From the NCBI RefSeq assembly GCF_029690045.1, contig NZ_CP121464.1:4464001-4528000 (forward strand): a DNA stretch of 64,000 nucleotides. The letters are read 5' to 3'. A program made the position numbers and the translations under genes. Source of the stretch: Janthinobacterium rivuli. GTDB lineage: Bacteria > Pseudomonadota > Gammaproteobacteria > Burkholderiales > Burkholderiaceae_D. The notes beneath the pieces were generated by a model that was not told the origin of the DNA, did no database searches, and worked only from the letters and a program-made list of their open reading frames with translations. Each line of letters begins with the position of its first letter. The first letter of the stretch is position 1. This document shows, one piece after another, positions 19,341 to 27,082 of this stretch.

Positions 19341-20828
19341 TTACGCCACGCCCACATCGACTCCGGCCCGCTGCAGCAAGGCCTGGTTGCGGGCCGACAG
19401 ATGCGTCACCTGCAGGTGCTTGCCTGCCTTGTCATAGCGTTCATACAGGGATTCGATGGCGGCGATGGCCGAGTGATCGGCCATGTGCAGGTGCCGGCAA
19501 TCGAGGATGACGCGGGCCGGGTCGGCCGCTGTCTGGAACAGTTCCAGGAAGTGCGTGGTGGAAGCAAAAAACAAGGTGCCGTGCGGCAGGTACACGCGCA
19601 GGCCCGCGCTGGCGTCATCGATATCGGCACGCATGTCGCGTGCATGCTGCCAGGCAAAATTCAGGGCGGCGATGACGATGCCGCACAGCACAGCCATCGC
19701 CAGGTCCGTGAACACCGTGATCACCGTCACGGCAACGATCACCAACGCATCGTGCAAGGGCACCTTGCCCAGCACGCGCAAGGAACCCCAGGCAAACGTC
19801 TGTTGCGCCACGACGAACATCACGCCGACCAGAGCGGCCAGCGGGATGCGTTCGATCAGCGGCGACAGAAACAGGATGAACAATAAAATCATCACGCCGG
19901 CCGTCACGCCCGACAGGCGCGAGCGGCCGCCCGAGCTCAGGTTGATCATCGTCTGCCCGATCATGGCGCAGCCGCCCATGCCGCCAAACAGGCCAGAAAC
20001 GACGTTCGACGCGCCCAGGGCGATGCATTCGCGGTTAGGCTGGCCCCGCGTTTCAGTCATCTCATCGGTGAGATTAAAAGTGAGCAAAGTTTCCAGCAAG
20101 CCCACCATGGCCATCAGCGCCGCATACGGGAAGATGATGTGCAAGGTGGCCATGTCCAGCGGCACGGTGGGCCAATGCAGGGCCGGCAAGCCGCCGGCGA
20201 TATGCGCGAGGTCGCCCAGGGTGCGCGTGGGCAGGTGCAGGAAATGACTGAGCACGCCCACTCCCAGGATGGCCACCAGCGCGGGCGGCACGGCTTTTGT
20301 CAGGCGCGGCAGCACGTACACGATGGCCATGGTGAGCAGCACCAGCCCAGCCATCACAAGCAAGGGCGTGCCTTGCAGCCAGGTTTCTCCTTGCGGCGTG
20401 GCTTGCCGAAAATGTTCCAGCTGGGCCATGGCGATGACGATGGCCAGGCCATTCACAAAGCCCAGCATCACCGGGTAGGGCACCATGCGGATCAATTTCC
20501 CAAGACGCAAGATGCCGAACAGCGTCATGATGATGCCGCTCAGCACCACGGTCGCCAGCAGGTATTGCACGCCATGCTGGGCCACCAGCGCCACGATGAC
20601 GACGGCCATGGAACCGGCGGCGCCCGAAATCATGCCGGGGCGCCCGCCAAAGATGGCCGTGAAGGCACAAATGATGAAGGCGCCGTACAGGCCCATCAGG
20701 GGATTCAATTGCGCCACCAGAGCGAAGGCGATGCATTCAGGCACCAGGGCAAACGAGGTGGTCAGGCCGGCCAGGACGTTTTTTTGTATGTTCGAGAACC
20801 ACTCATCCCGAAAAGTTGCGTTGATCAT
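19341..20828 (-). CDS. SulP family inorganic anion transporter with STAS domain
   Basis: 495 residues from the ATG at 20828 (an upstream TTG in frame is unlikely). About ten or more hydrophobic segments, SulP motifs such as PECIAFALVAQLNPLMGLYGA (quoted in two parts: PECIAFALV and NPLMGLYGA), and GGCAMIGQTMINL, then a C-terminal STAS domain (about 400-495) with the VILDCRHLHMAD strand. The family moves sulfate, bicarbonate or other anions, often with Na+ or H+. Substrate cannot be assigned; no carbonic anhydrase is adjacent. Confidence 0.88.
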   Translation of the reverse strand: MINATFRDEWFSNIQKNVLAGLTTSFALVPECIAFALVAQLNPLMGLYGAFIICAFTAIFGGRPGMISGAAGSMAVVIVALVAQHGVQYLLATVVLSGIIMTLFGILRLGKLIRMVPYPVMLGFVNGLAIVIAMAQLEHFRQATPQGETWLQGTPLLVMAGLVLLTMAIVYVLPRLTKAVPPALVAILGVGVLSHFLHLPTRTLGDLAHIAGGLPALHWPTVPLDMATLHIIFPYAALMAMVGLLETLLTFNLTDEMTETRGQPNRECIALGASNVVSGLFGGMGGCAMIGQTMINLSSGGRSRLSGVTAGVMILLFILFLSPLIERIPLAALVGVMFVVAQQTFAWGSLRVLGKVPLHDALVIVAVTVITVFTDLAMAVLCGIVIAALNFAWQHARDMRADIDDASAGLRVYLPHGTLFFASTTHFLELFQTAADPARVILDCRHLHMADHSAIAAIESLYERYDKAGKHLQVTHLSARNQALLQRAGVDVGVA

Positions 20829-21040
20829 CGAGTCGTATCCAAAGTCGGAACAGGAAAATGCCGGCCTGATGGGCAATCATCAGGCGCAGCCATGCAGCGG
20901 GCGTCACAGAAAAGCTGCGCTGAGGTCGAACGGAGCAGGAAAGTCGTCAGTGACTACATGGGTATGGCGGAAAGGGGAAGTTTCATAAGGCGCCAGGCGG
21001 CGCAGCTGAGCTTGCCTGCATTATACAAGATGCGCAGCCG

Positions 21041-21355
21041 GCAAAAGGTAAGCGTCGGCCCTGCACCGGTTTGCTGGCACATGTCCTGGTGGAGAAATTC
21101 GCCGACCACTTGCTGCTCTACCGCCAGAGCGCGATCCATGCACGCGAGGGCGTGGACCTGGAACCTCGGCAGCCATCCTGTACTCGCCCAAGCCATGGCC
21201 GGCTCTGACACGCTACTGCGATGATGGCGCTATCGACATCGACAACTCCCCCGCCGAGCGTGCCCTGCGTGGCGTTGCTATTGGCCGCCACAACTATTTG
21301 TTTGCGGACGCTGACCGTGCCGCCGCCATCTATTCGCTGACCGGTACGGCCAGTC
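21041..21355 (+). pseudogene. IS66 transposase (TnpC) remnant with internal deletion
   Basis: Two pieces of IS66 TnpC are recognisable. The first is GLLAHVLVEKFADHLLLYRQ (21068-21127) continuing to REGVDLE near 21160. After a large internal deletion and frame change, ALTRYCDDGAIDIDNSPAERAL and GRHNYLFADADRAAAIYSL follow, from the C-terminal end of the family (quoted in short pieces; spans 21205-21350). Hundreds of codons are missing between them, so no function remains. It marks the left edge of the LytSR-S41 segment. Confidence 0.8.
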
Positions 21356-21471
21356 GGCGTCCATCCCGCCAACGCCGGCTTCCTCCGCGATTTGCAGGCA
21401 TTCGTCGCATGAGAGAAGACACGGGCATCCGTGCCGCTAGAATGGTGGGCGAGTTAAACACAAGGAATTTG

Positions 21472-22803
21472 ATGAGATCTCCCCCATTTTTGCCATTCAA
21501 CGCGCCTCCCGTATCGGAAGTCAAGCACGACCGCCACCTTGTGCGCCGCTACTTGCTGCAGTCGGCGCTGCGCTTAAACGCCGGTTCACTCTTGTTCCTG
21601 TCGCTGGCGATCGCGCTGCTGCCGCTCTGGCTAAACCACGCCCCGGCGGCGCCGGGCGAAATGGAGACCCGCAAGCTGACTCCGTACATTGTTAGCGGTG
21701 TTGTAGCGGCGGTGATGGTCTGGCTCGCGCTGATGTCGAATGGGATCGCACGCGGCTTTCTAGCGCGGCTGGGCGAAGAGGGCAAGGCGCTGAGCGTCGA
21801 GGCGATGGCGTCCTTGGTTACGCGTCACATCCATGCGCCGTTCAATCCCTACACCACCTTTGACCTGTGCACCGAGTCCCTGTCAGGGCTGGCGCTCGGC
21901 ACGGCACTTGGCTACTCCGGTCCGCCTGCGTTTTTTCACGACCCTTTCAAGGGCCGGATCGTGCTGGGTCGCTGGCGCCCGTTGGCGCTGGGGCGCCATG
22001 TCGAGGTGAGAATATCGTCCGATTTGGGCCCCAGTTGCGACATTGAGCTGCGCTGCCGACCGGGCCTGGCCTGGTTCGCGATCCAGCAGGGTGAGTCGCT
22101 AAAGACTGCCGAGATGGTGTCTACCCAACTGCACCAGCACCTCGCGCGCCATGCAAGCGCGCTAAACGCGGCTCGGCGTGAGCGCGAGCTGGAACGCACC
22201 TCTCTGCAGGCACGCCTTTCAGCCTTGCAGGCCCAGGTAGAGCCGCACTTCCTGTTCAATACCCTGGCAAATCTCAAGTATCTGATCCGCACCGACCAGA
22301 TGGCCGCGCAAGAGATGCTCGACCATCTGGTCGGCTACCTGCAAAACGCGATGCCCGATATGCGCTCGGTGTCCTCGACCCTGGGACGAGAAATGGATCT
22401 TGTTAGCGACTACCTGGCGGTGATGCGCATCCGCATGGGCACGCGCCTGCGCTACGCTGTCGAAGTGGCCGAGGAATTGCGCAGCCTGCCATTCCCGCCG
22501 GCGATGCTGATCTCGCTTGTGGAGAACGCCGTCAAACACGGTTTGGAGCGGGCCAGCCGACCGGGCCTGATTACCATCAGCGCAAGGCACGAAAGCGACA
22601 GCACGGACGGGCTGCTGAGCGTGTCTGTTGTCGACGACGGGGTCGGCTTGACCGAACAAGCCGGGCAAGGAACGGGATTGGCGAATATTACAGAGCGCTT
22701 GCTGCTGCTATATGGACGGAAGGCTAGCCTTTTTGTGGAGCCAGGCGACGGACAAGGCGTATGCGCAGTGTTGACGGTGCCTATTGTCGGGAGCCACGCC
22801 TGA
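21472..22803 (+). CDS. LytS/YehU-type sensor histidine kinase
   Basis: 443 residues from ATG 21472 (AAGGAA just upstream); the frame is open earlier only through the IS remnant. Two N-terminal membrane segments (about 38-55 and 72-90) with almost no periplasmic part, a linker, then a His_kinase (PF06580) domain with the phospho-acceptor His259 in PHFLFNTL, and a HATPase with LVENAVKHG and DDGVGL plus GTGLANI. The stop overlaps the response regulator start by one base, so the pair is translationally coupled. Stimulus unknown. Confidence 0.88.
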   Translation: MRSPPFLPFNAPPVSEVKHDRHLVRRYLLQSALRLNAGSLLFLSLAIALLPLWLNHAPAAPGEMETRKLTPYIVSGVVAAVMVWLALMSNGIARGFLARLGEEGKALSVEAMASLVTRHIHAPFNPYTTFDLCTESLSGLALGTALGYSGPPAFFHDPFKGRIVLGRWRPLALGRHVEVRISSDLGPSCDIELRCRPGLAWFAIQQGESLKTAEMVSTQLHQHLARHASALNAARRERELERTSLQARLSALQAQVEPHFLFNTLANLKYLIRTDQMAAQEMLDHLVGYLQNAMPDMRSVSSTLGREMDLVSDYLAVMRIRMGTRLRYAVEVAEELRSLPFPPAMLISLVENAVKHGLERASRPGLITISARHESDSTDGLLSVSVVDDGVGLTEQAGQGTGLANITERLLLLYGRKASLFVEPGDGQGVCAVLTVPIVGSHA

Positions 22804-23555
22804 TGCCAAGCGCTCTGATCGTCGAGGACGAGCCTCTGCTAAGGGCGGAGCTGGTGGACCAGCTGCATGCCTTGTGGCCCGAACTGCAAATCGCCGGCCA
22901 GGTCGAAAACGGCATCGACGCGGTGGCAAGCATCGACATGCTGAAACCGGACATCGTATTCCTGGACATACAGATGCCCGGCCTGAACGGCATGGAGGTG
23001 GCGCGCCATATTCCCGAGTCGTGCCAGGTAGTGTTCGTTACAGCGTATGCGGACTATGCCTTGGCCGCTTTCGATGCCGGCGCGTCCGACTATCTGGTCA
23101 AGCCGGTGACGACCTCACGCCTGCTGCAGACGATCCGCCGTCTGAAGTCGCGCACGGCCGCTAGCCCGCCGCCGGCCGTGTGGGAACAGCTCTTTGAACA
23201 GGAGAGCGTACCGGTGTACCTCAAGTGGATCAAGGCCTCAAGCGGCAATTCGGTGCGGCTGGTGATGGTGAGCGAAGTGCTGTACTTCCAGTCGAACGAA
23301 AAATACACGCGGGTGGTGACGGACAACGGCGATTCGCTGATTCGCTTGCCTCTCAAGTCCCTGCTCGATCAACTGGACCCGCAGTTGTTCACGCAAATCC
23401 ACCGCAGTGCCGTCGTCAATCTGCAGGCCATTGACCGGATTGAACGCATTGAATCCGGGGTGCGCAGCGGCCCTGGGCTGGAGGTCATCCTGAAAGGCCG
23501 GACCGAGCGCTTGACCGTTAGTGAGGGATTTGCCAAGCAGTTCCGCCAGATGTAG
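22803..23555 (+). CDS. LytTR family response regulator
   Basis: 250 residues. Receiver domain with acidic pocket VEDEP and phospho-acceptor Asp55 in FLDIQMPG, then a C-terminal LytTR DNA-binding domain (about 150-248) with YFQSNEKYTRV and FTQIHRSAVVN. It is the partner of the kinase just upstream. The next gene, an S41 peptidase 105 bp downstream on the same strand, is the likely target or operon member. Confidence 0.9.
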   Translation: MPSALIVEDEPLLRAELVDQLHALWPELQIAGQVENGIDAVASIDMLKPDIVFLDIQMPGLNGMEVARHIPESCQVVFVTAYADYALAAFDAGASDYLVKPVTTSRLLQTIRRLKSRTAASPPPAVWEQLFEQESVPVYLKWIKASSGNSVRLVMVSEVLYFQSNEKYTRVVTDNGDSLIRLPLKSLLDQLDPQLFTQIHRSAVVNLQAIDRIERIESGVRSGPGLEVILKGRTERLTVSEGFAKQFRQM

Positions 23556-23660
23556 CAGGGATCTTAAAGCCGCCCTGCCGATTGGCCGCCTGCGTGACGA
23601 CGGCGGATTTGTTGGTTCAGTTCGCAGTAAATCATTACAACATATTAAAAAAGGACAATA

Positions 23661-24713
23661 ATGAAAAATAAATGGAGAGTCTCCCTGGCTTTGTTATTGC
23701 TGACCGTGACAGGGGCAATCGCAGCCACACCCCCGGTGGCGCCGACAGTGGAGGTCAATCCGGCAGTCCGGTTGGAGGTCATCGATACGCTGATTGCCAA
23801 GCTCAATGCCCACTACGTTTTTCCAGACAAAGCCAAACAAGTCGAGCTTGTCTTGCGCCAGCATCAGCGCGAGGGCAAGTACGATAGGGTCACGGATGGT
23901 CAACAACTCGCCAAACAGCTATTCGATGACATTGATGGCGTTATCCACGACAAGCATATGTTCATCGATGTCAGTGCCCACCCGGTGCCGCCCGATGATG
24001 CAATGCCGCCGCCGCCACAGACGCGGGCGGAATGGGAAAAACAAGTGCCGCCTGCCGTGCTTGAAAGGGTTCTTGCATCAAACCTTGGCGTGGAAAAGGT
24101 GGATCATCTTAGTCCCAATATCGGCTACCTGGAGATTTCCTCATTCGGGCCGGTTTTCCTCGTATCCGACAAGTTTGCCGCAGCGATGAATAAACTCGCT
24201 AACACCGATGGCCTCATCATCGATCTGCGCAACAACGGCGGTGGCGGCGAAGACTCAGTGGCGCTACTGATCAGCTATCTTGTTGACGGGCGCACCCGCC
24301 TCAACGACATCTGGGAACGTGCGACCGGTATCACCACGCAGTATTGGACGCAGGATAAGCTCGACGGCAAACGCTATGGGGGCAAGAAACCGGTCTTCAT
24401 CTTGGCAGGCCCCGATACGAAGTCCGCCGCCGAATCATTCGCGTACCAAATGCAGGCGCTGAAACGCGCCAAGGTGATCGGGGAACGCACTTGGGGCGGC
24501 GCCAACGCTTCGCGCCCATATCGTCTCAGCGAGCATTTTGCTATCTTTATCCCAAGCAAGCGTCCGATCAACTCAATTACCCATACAAACTGGGAGGGCA
24601 CGGGCGTCACTCCGGATGTAGCGGCAAAGGTGAACGATGCGCTCGCGGCGGCTAAAGTTTTGATGCAGCGACAAGTTCATGGGGACGCGCCACGTGCTAC
24701 CAAGGATCACTAA
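23661..24713 (+). CDS. S41 family peptidase, IRBP-like (350 aa)
   Basis: Signal peptide MKNKWRVSLALLLLTVTGAIA, then an N-terminal helical part with HYVFPDKA, a DLRNNGGGGEDS segment and the probable nucleophile region DTKSAAESFAY followed by GERTWGGA. This is the retinoid-binding-protein-like S41 architecture, usually an exported protease with unknown substrate. AAAGGA lies before the ATG. Base composition is visibly lower in GC than in neighbouring core genes. The gene ends about 40 bp before an IS66 remnant. Confidence 0.85.
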   Translation: MKNKWRVSLALLLLTVTGAIAATPPVAPTVEVNPAVRLEVIDTLIAKLNAHYVFPDKAKQVELVLRQHQREGKYDRVTDGQQLAKQLFDDIDGVIHDKHMFIDVSAHPVPPDDAMPPPPQTRAEWEKQVPPAVLERVLASNLGVEKVDHLSPNIGYLEISSFGPVFLVSDKFAAAMNKLANTDGLIIDLRNNGGGGEDSVALLISYLVDGRTRLNDIWERATGITTQYWTQDKLDGKRYGGKKPVFILAGPDTKSAAESFAYQMQALKRAKVIGERTWGGANASRPYRLSEHFAIFIPSKRPINSITHTNWEGTGVTPDVAAKVNDALAAAKVLMQRQVHGDAPRATKDH

Positions 24714-24756
24714 AAACTATGGTCGATATGCCGGGGGGCGAAGTTCATATTTGTCA

Positions 24757-25107
24757 CGTCGGGCTGGCCTTCGATGCGCACTTGGACTTGGCCCAGCTCA
24801 AGCATGATCGTCCGGCCCACATCGATGGTGGCGTTGCCCGGCGCCGGCGCAGTGCGCGCCAGCACCACCGGCAAGAGGCCATCATCGCGCCTCAACGCAG
24901 GCACGCCGAGGCGTCCTTGTGATAGAGGCTGCGCCAGCTGAATACCTGGTTGGCGTTGACGCCGTGTTCGCGCGCGATGCGAGCGACCGAGACGCCCGGT
25001 TCGAGCGACAACGCCGCCAAAGCGCGCTTGAACTCCAACGAGCGCTGCCGATAATGGCCGCGCGTATTCGCCGAAATGATCGATTGACAATTTTTGTCCA
25101 TAATCAT
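24757..25107 (-). pseudogene. IS66 TnpA (OrfA) remnant, frameshifted and truncated
   Basis: The N-terminal part shows the TnpA helix-turn-helix: RSLEFKRALAALSLEPG, then VARIAREHGVNANQVFSWR. A one-base loss near 24914 shifts the frame; the remainder (RLGVPALRRDDGLLPVVLA, then LELGQVQVRIEGQPDV) continues in the next frame and stops matching near 24757. The tnpB and tnpC parts are absent. It marks the right edge of the LytSR-S41 segment, in the orientation opposite to the left remnant. Confidence 0.78.
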
Positions 25108-25220
25108 AATTTGTGGGCGTAAATATTATGCCAAAATTCGATCATGGATGACGGTGGTCAGGCCGTCCAGACGGCGCGGGGAAAACGCTGACAGCAAAAG
25201 TCAGGCAAATGCACGGACAA

Positions 25221-25252
25221 AAAAATAGCCCACTCGAAAGTGGGCTATTTTT
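25221..25252. terminator. Bidirectional terminator downstream of the tRNA cluster
   Basis: AAAAATAGCCCACT / AGTGGGCTATTTTT form a 14-bp stem with a CGAA loop, with A- and T-runs on both sides. It lies just past the tRNA-Cys 3' end and terminates the minus-strand tRNA operon. Confidence 0.9.
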
Positions 25253-25258
25253 TTCATC

Positions 25259-25332
25259 TGGAGGCGAGGACGGGAATCGAACCCGTCTAAACGGCTTTGC
25301 AGGCCGCTGCATAACCTCTTTGCTACCTCGCC
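25259..25332 (-). tRNA. tRNA-Cys (GCA)
   Basis: 74 nt with encoded CCA. GGCGAGG/CCUCGCC acceptor stem, anticodon loop CUGCAAA with GCA, T-loop GGUUCGAUUCC. It is the last gene of the tRNA-Gly/tRNA-Cys cluster on this strand. Confidence 0.97.
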
Positions 25333-25374
25333 AGAGGAACTGCTAGGGTGCGCCTTGCGGCCCACCTTGAAAAC

Positions 25375-25450
25375 TGGAGCGGGAGAAGAGTCTCGAACTC
25401 TCGACCTCAACCTTGGCAAGGTTGCGCTCTACCAACTGAGCTACTCCCGC
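25375..25450 (-). tRNA. tRNA-Gly (GCC), copy 1 of 5
   Basis: 76 nt with encoded CCA; GCGGGAG/CUCCCGC acceptor stem, anticodon loop UUGCCAA. Identical to the four other copies. The bases just beyond its 5' end (ATTGGAGCTT) are shared with copy 2, pointing to recent duplication. Confidence 0.97.
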
Positions 25451-25535
25451 ATTGGAGCTTGGTTACTATACTTAATCACGCCTGCTACTTCAGCGGATAA
25501 AAAAAGGAAGCCAGCTTAGCTTCCCTTTAGAATTC

Positions 25536-25611
25536 TGGAGCGGGAGAAGAGTCTCGAACTCTCGACCTCAACCTTGGCAAGGTTGCGCTCTACCAACTGA
25601 GCTACTCCCGC
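25536..25611 (-). tRNA. tRNA-Gly (GCC), copy 2 of 5
   Basis: Identical to copy 1, including encoded CCA; separated from it by 85 bp that contains an AGGAAGC/GCTTCCC hairpin (about 25504-25526), which may be a processing or attenuation site. Confidence 0.97.
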
Positions 25612-25666
25612 ATTGGAGCTTCTATTTTCTGCTACTGCCATCTTGCTGTACTGCTTCAGCTTTCGC

Positions 25667-25742
25667 TGGAGCGGGAGAAGAGTCTCGAACTCTCGACCTC
25701 AACCTTGGCAAGGTTGCGCTCTACCAACTGAGCTACTCCCGC
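25667..25742 (-). tRNA. tRNA-Gly (GCC), copy 3 of 5
   Basis: Identical 76-nt copy with CCA; 55-bp spacer to copy 2. Confidence 0.97.
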
Positions 25743-25813
25743 ATACGAACCGCTATTTTACTGCTTTTTGCTACCGTTTACCAGTGCTGCTTTACTGCTG
25801 ATCCAGTATTTAC

Positions 25814-25889
25814 TGGAGCGGGAGAAGAGTCTCGAACTCTCGACCTCAACCTTGGCAAGGTTGCGCTCTACCAACTGAGCTACTCCCGC
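25814..25889 (-). tRNA. tRNA-Gly (GCC), copy 4 of 5
   Basis: Identical 76-nt copy with CCA; 71-bp spacer to copy 3. Confidence 0.97.
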
Positions 25890-25981
25890 AGTGGACAACA
25901 TTGTATCAGAAGCTCTACTACATCGCCAGTACTACTTTTTACTGCATTCGCTGTTTTTACCTATGACACGATCCAGAAAAC

Positions 25982-26057
25982 TGGAGCGGGAGAAGAGTCT
26001 CGAACTCTCGACCTCAACCTTGGCAAGGTTGCGCTCTACCAACTGAGCTACTCCCGC
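25982..26057 (-). tRNA. tRNA-Gly (GCC), copy 5 of 5
   Basis: Identical 76-nt copy with CCA; 92-bp spacer to copy 4. It is the first of the array in the direction of transcription, 118 bp after the pgsA stop. Confidence 0.97.
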
Positions 26058-26175
26058 GTCATCAACAACAGGCCAGCATTATAGAGGGATTACAGGGGCT
26101 GTCAACGGGCAATATCTGGTCTTTTGCAAAATATTCCGCCGAAAATAGCCGCCTGCTTATTCTTAGTGCAAATTC

Positions 26176-26760
26176 TTAGTGCAAATTTCCCGCTTTTTCT
26201 TTAATAAGCGGCCATGCCAGGCGCAAGTAATAGAACATCGACCACACGGTCAGCACGCAGGCGATCCACAGCAGCTTCTCGCCCCACACGTGGGTGTCGA
26301 TCGCGCCGAAAATCACTTCGTGGTACAGCAGCAAGGGAATGGCCGTCATTTGCGCGGCCGTCTTGATCTTGCCGATCGAGCTGACGGCTACCGATTTCGA
26401 TGCGCCGATCTGCGCCATCCATTCGCGCAGCGCGGAAATCGTAATTTCACGGCCGATGATGATGAAGGCCAGCACGGCATTGACGCGGTCCAGCTGCACC
26501 AGCACCAGCAAGGCGCCCGCCACCATCAGCTTGTCGGCCACGGGGTCGAGGAAGGCGCCGAAGGCCGAGGTCTGGTTCCAGCGCCGCGCGAGGAAACCAT
26601 CGAACCAGTCGGTCACGGCGGCAACGATAAAGACCAGGGTGGCAACCAGGTTCTGGTCGCCATGCAGCAGCATAGACGGAGGCAAATAAAACACGCCGAC
26701 GACGAGCGGTATCAGGGCCACGCGCAGCCAGGTCAAAAGGATGGGAATATTAAAAGGCAT
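26176..26760 (-). CDS. pgsA: CDP-diacylglycerol-glycerol-3-phosphate 3-phosphatidyltransferase
   Basis: 194 residues, a multi-pass inner membrane enzyme making phosphatidylglycerophosphate, the precursor of phosphatidylglycerol and cardiolipin. The CDP-alcohol phosphatidyltransferase signature is complete: DWFDGFLARR, then GAFLDPVADK (D-x2-DG-x2-AR-x8-G-x3-D-x3-D). Four or five hydrophobic segments. Usual Burkholderiales position between uvrC and the Gly/Cys tRNAs. Confidence 0.95.
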   Translation of the reverse strand: MPFNIPILLTWLRVALIPLVVGVFYLPPSMLLHGDQNLVATLVFIVAAVTDWFDGFLARRWNQTSAFGAFLDPVADKLMVAGALLVLVQLDRVNAVLAFIIIGREITISALREWMAQIGASKSVAVSSIGKIKTAAQMTAIPLLLYHEVIFGAIDTHVWGEKLLWIACVLTVWSMFYYLRLAWPLIKEKAGNLH

Positions 26761-26887
26761 AAGGGTGCAATCGGCCGACGGGTAAATTGAATATGAAGAA
26801 AGTGTGAAGAAAGCGCCACTAGTCTACATGGCCCCGGGATATTAGCCTAGTCCGGTTGCCGCAGCACCGGACCAGGCCATCTATCCA

Positions 26888-27075
26888 TCAATGCAACTGC
26901 TTGTAGATTTCTTCCGCCAGTTGCGTGGAAATCCCCTCCACCGACATCAGGTCCTCGACGCTGGCGTCGACCACGCCGCGCAAGCCGCCAAAGCGCGACA
27001 GCAGTTTCTGGCGGCGCTTGGCGCCGCATTGTGCCCCTTTCGATCTCTTCCAGGCGCGAGGTCTGGCGCGCCCGT
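26888..27075 (-). pseudogene. Second, non-coding copy of the uvrC 3' end
   Basis: This 188-bp stretch repeats the last part of uvrC, which follows at 27083-27263. Its last 41 codons encode the same residues ([10 protein letters not shown] to EEIYKQLH) with its own TGA stop. The differences I can count from the true gene are all synonymous: seven codons plus the stop. A 7-base insertion near 27035 breaks the frame, and the match ends near 27075. It carries no start signal and cannot make a useful protein. Confidence 0.85.
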
Positions 27076-27082
27076 TCGAGCA

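Noticed and set aside
21048..21058. GTAAGCGTCGG, resembling an IS66 terminal inverted repeat
   Set aside because: It reads in frame with the TnpC remnant immediately downstream and has no matching partner end, so I treat it as part of the coding remnant.
21359..21415. Short frame after the IS66 remnant reading HPANAGFLRDLQAFVA then stop
   Set aside because: Looks like the tail of a disrupted gene, but too short to identify and without a start.
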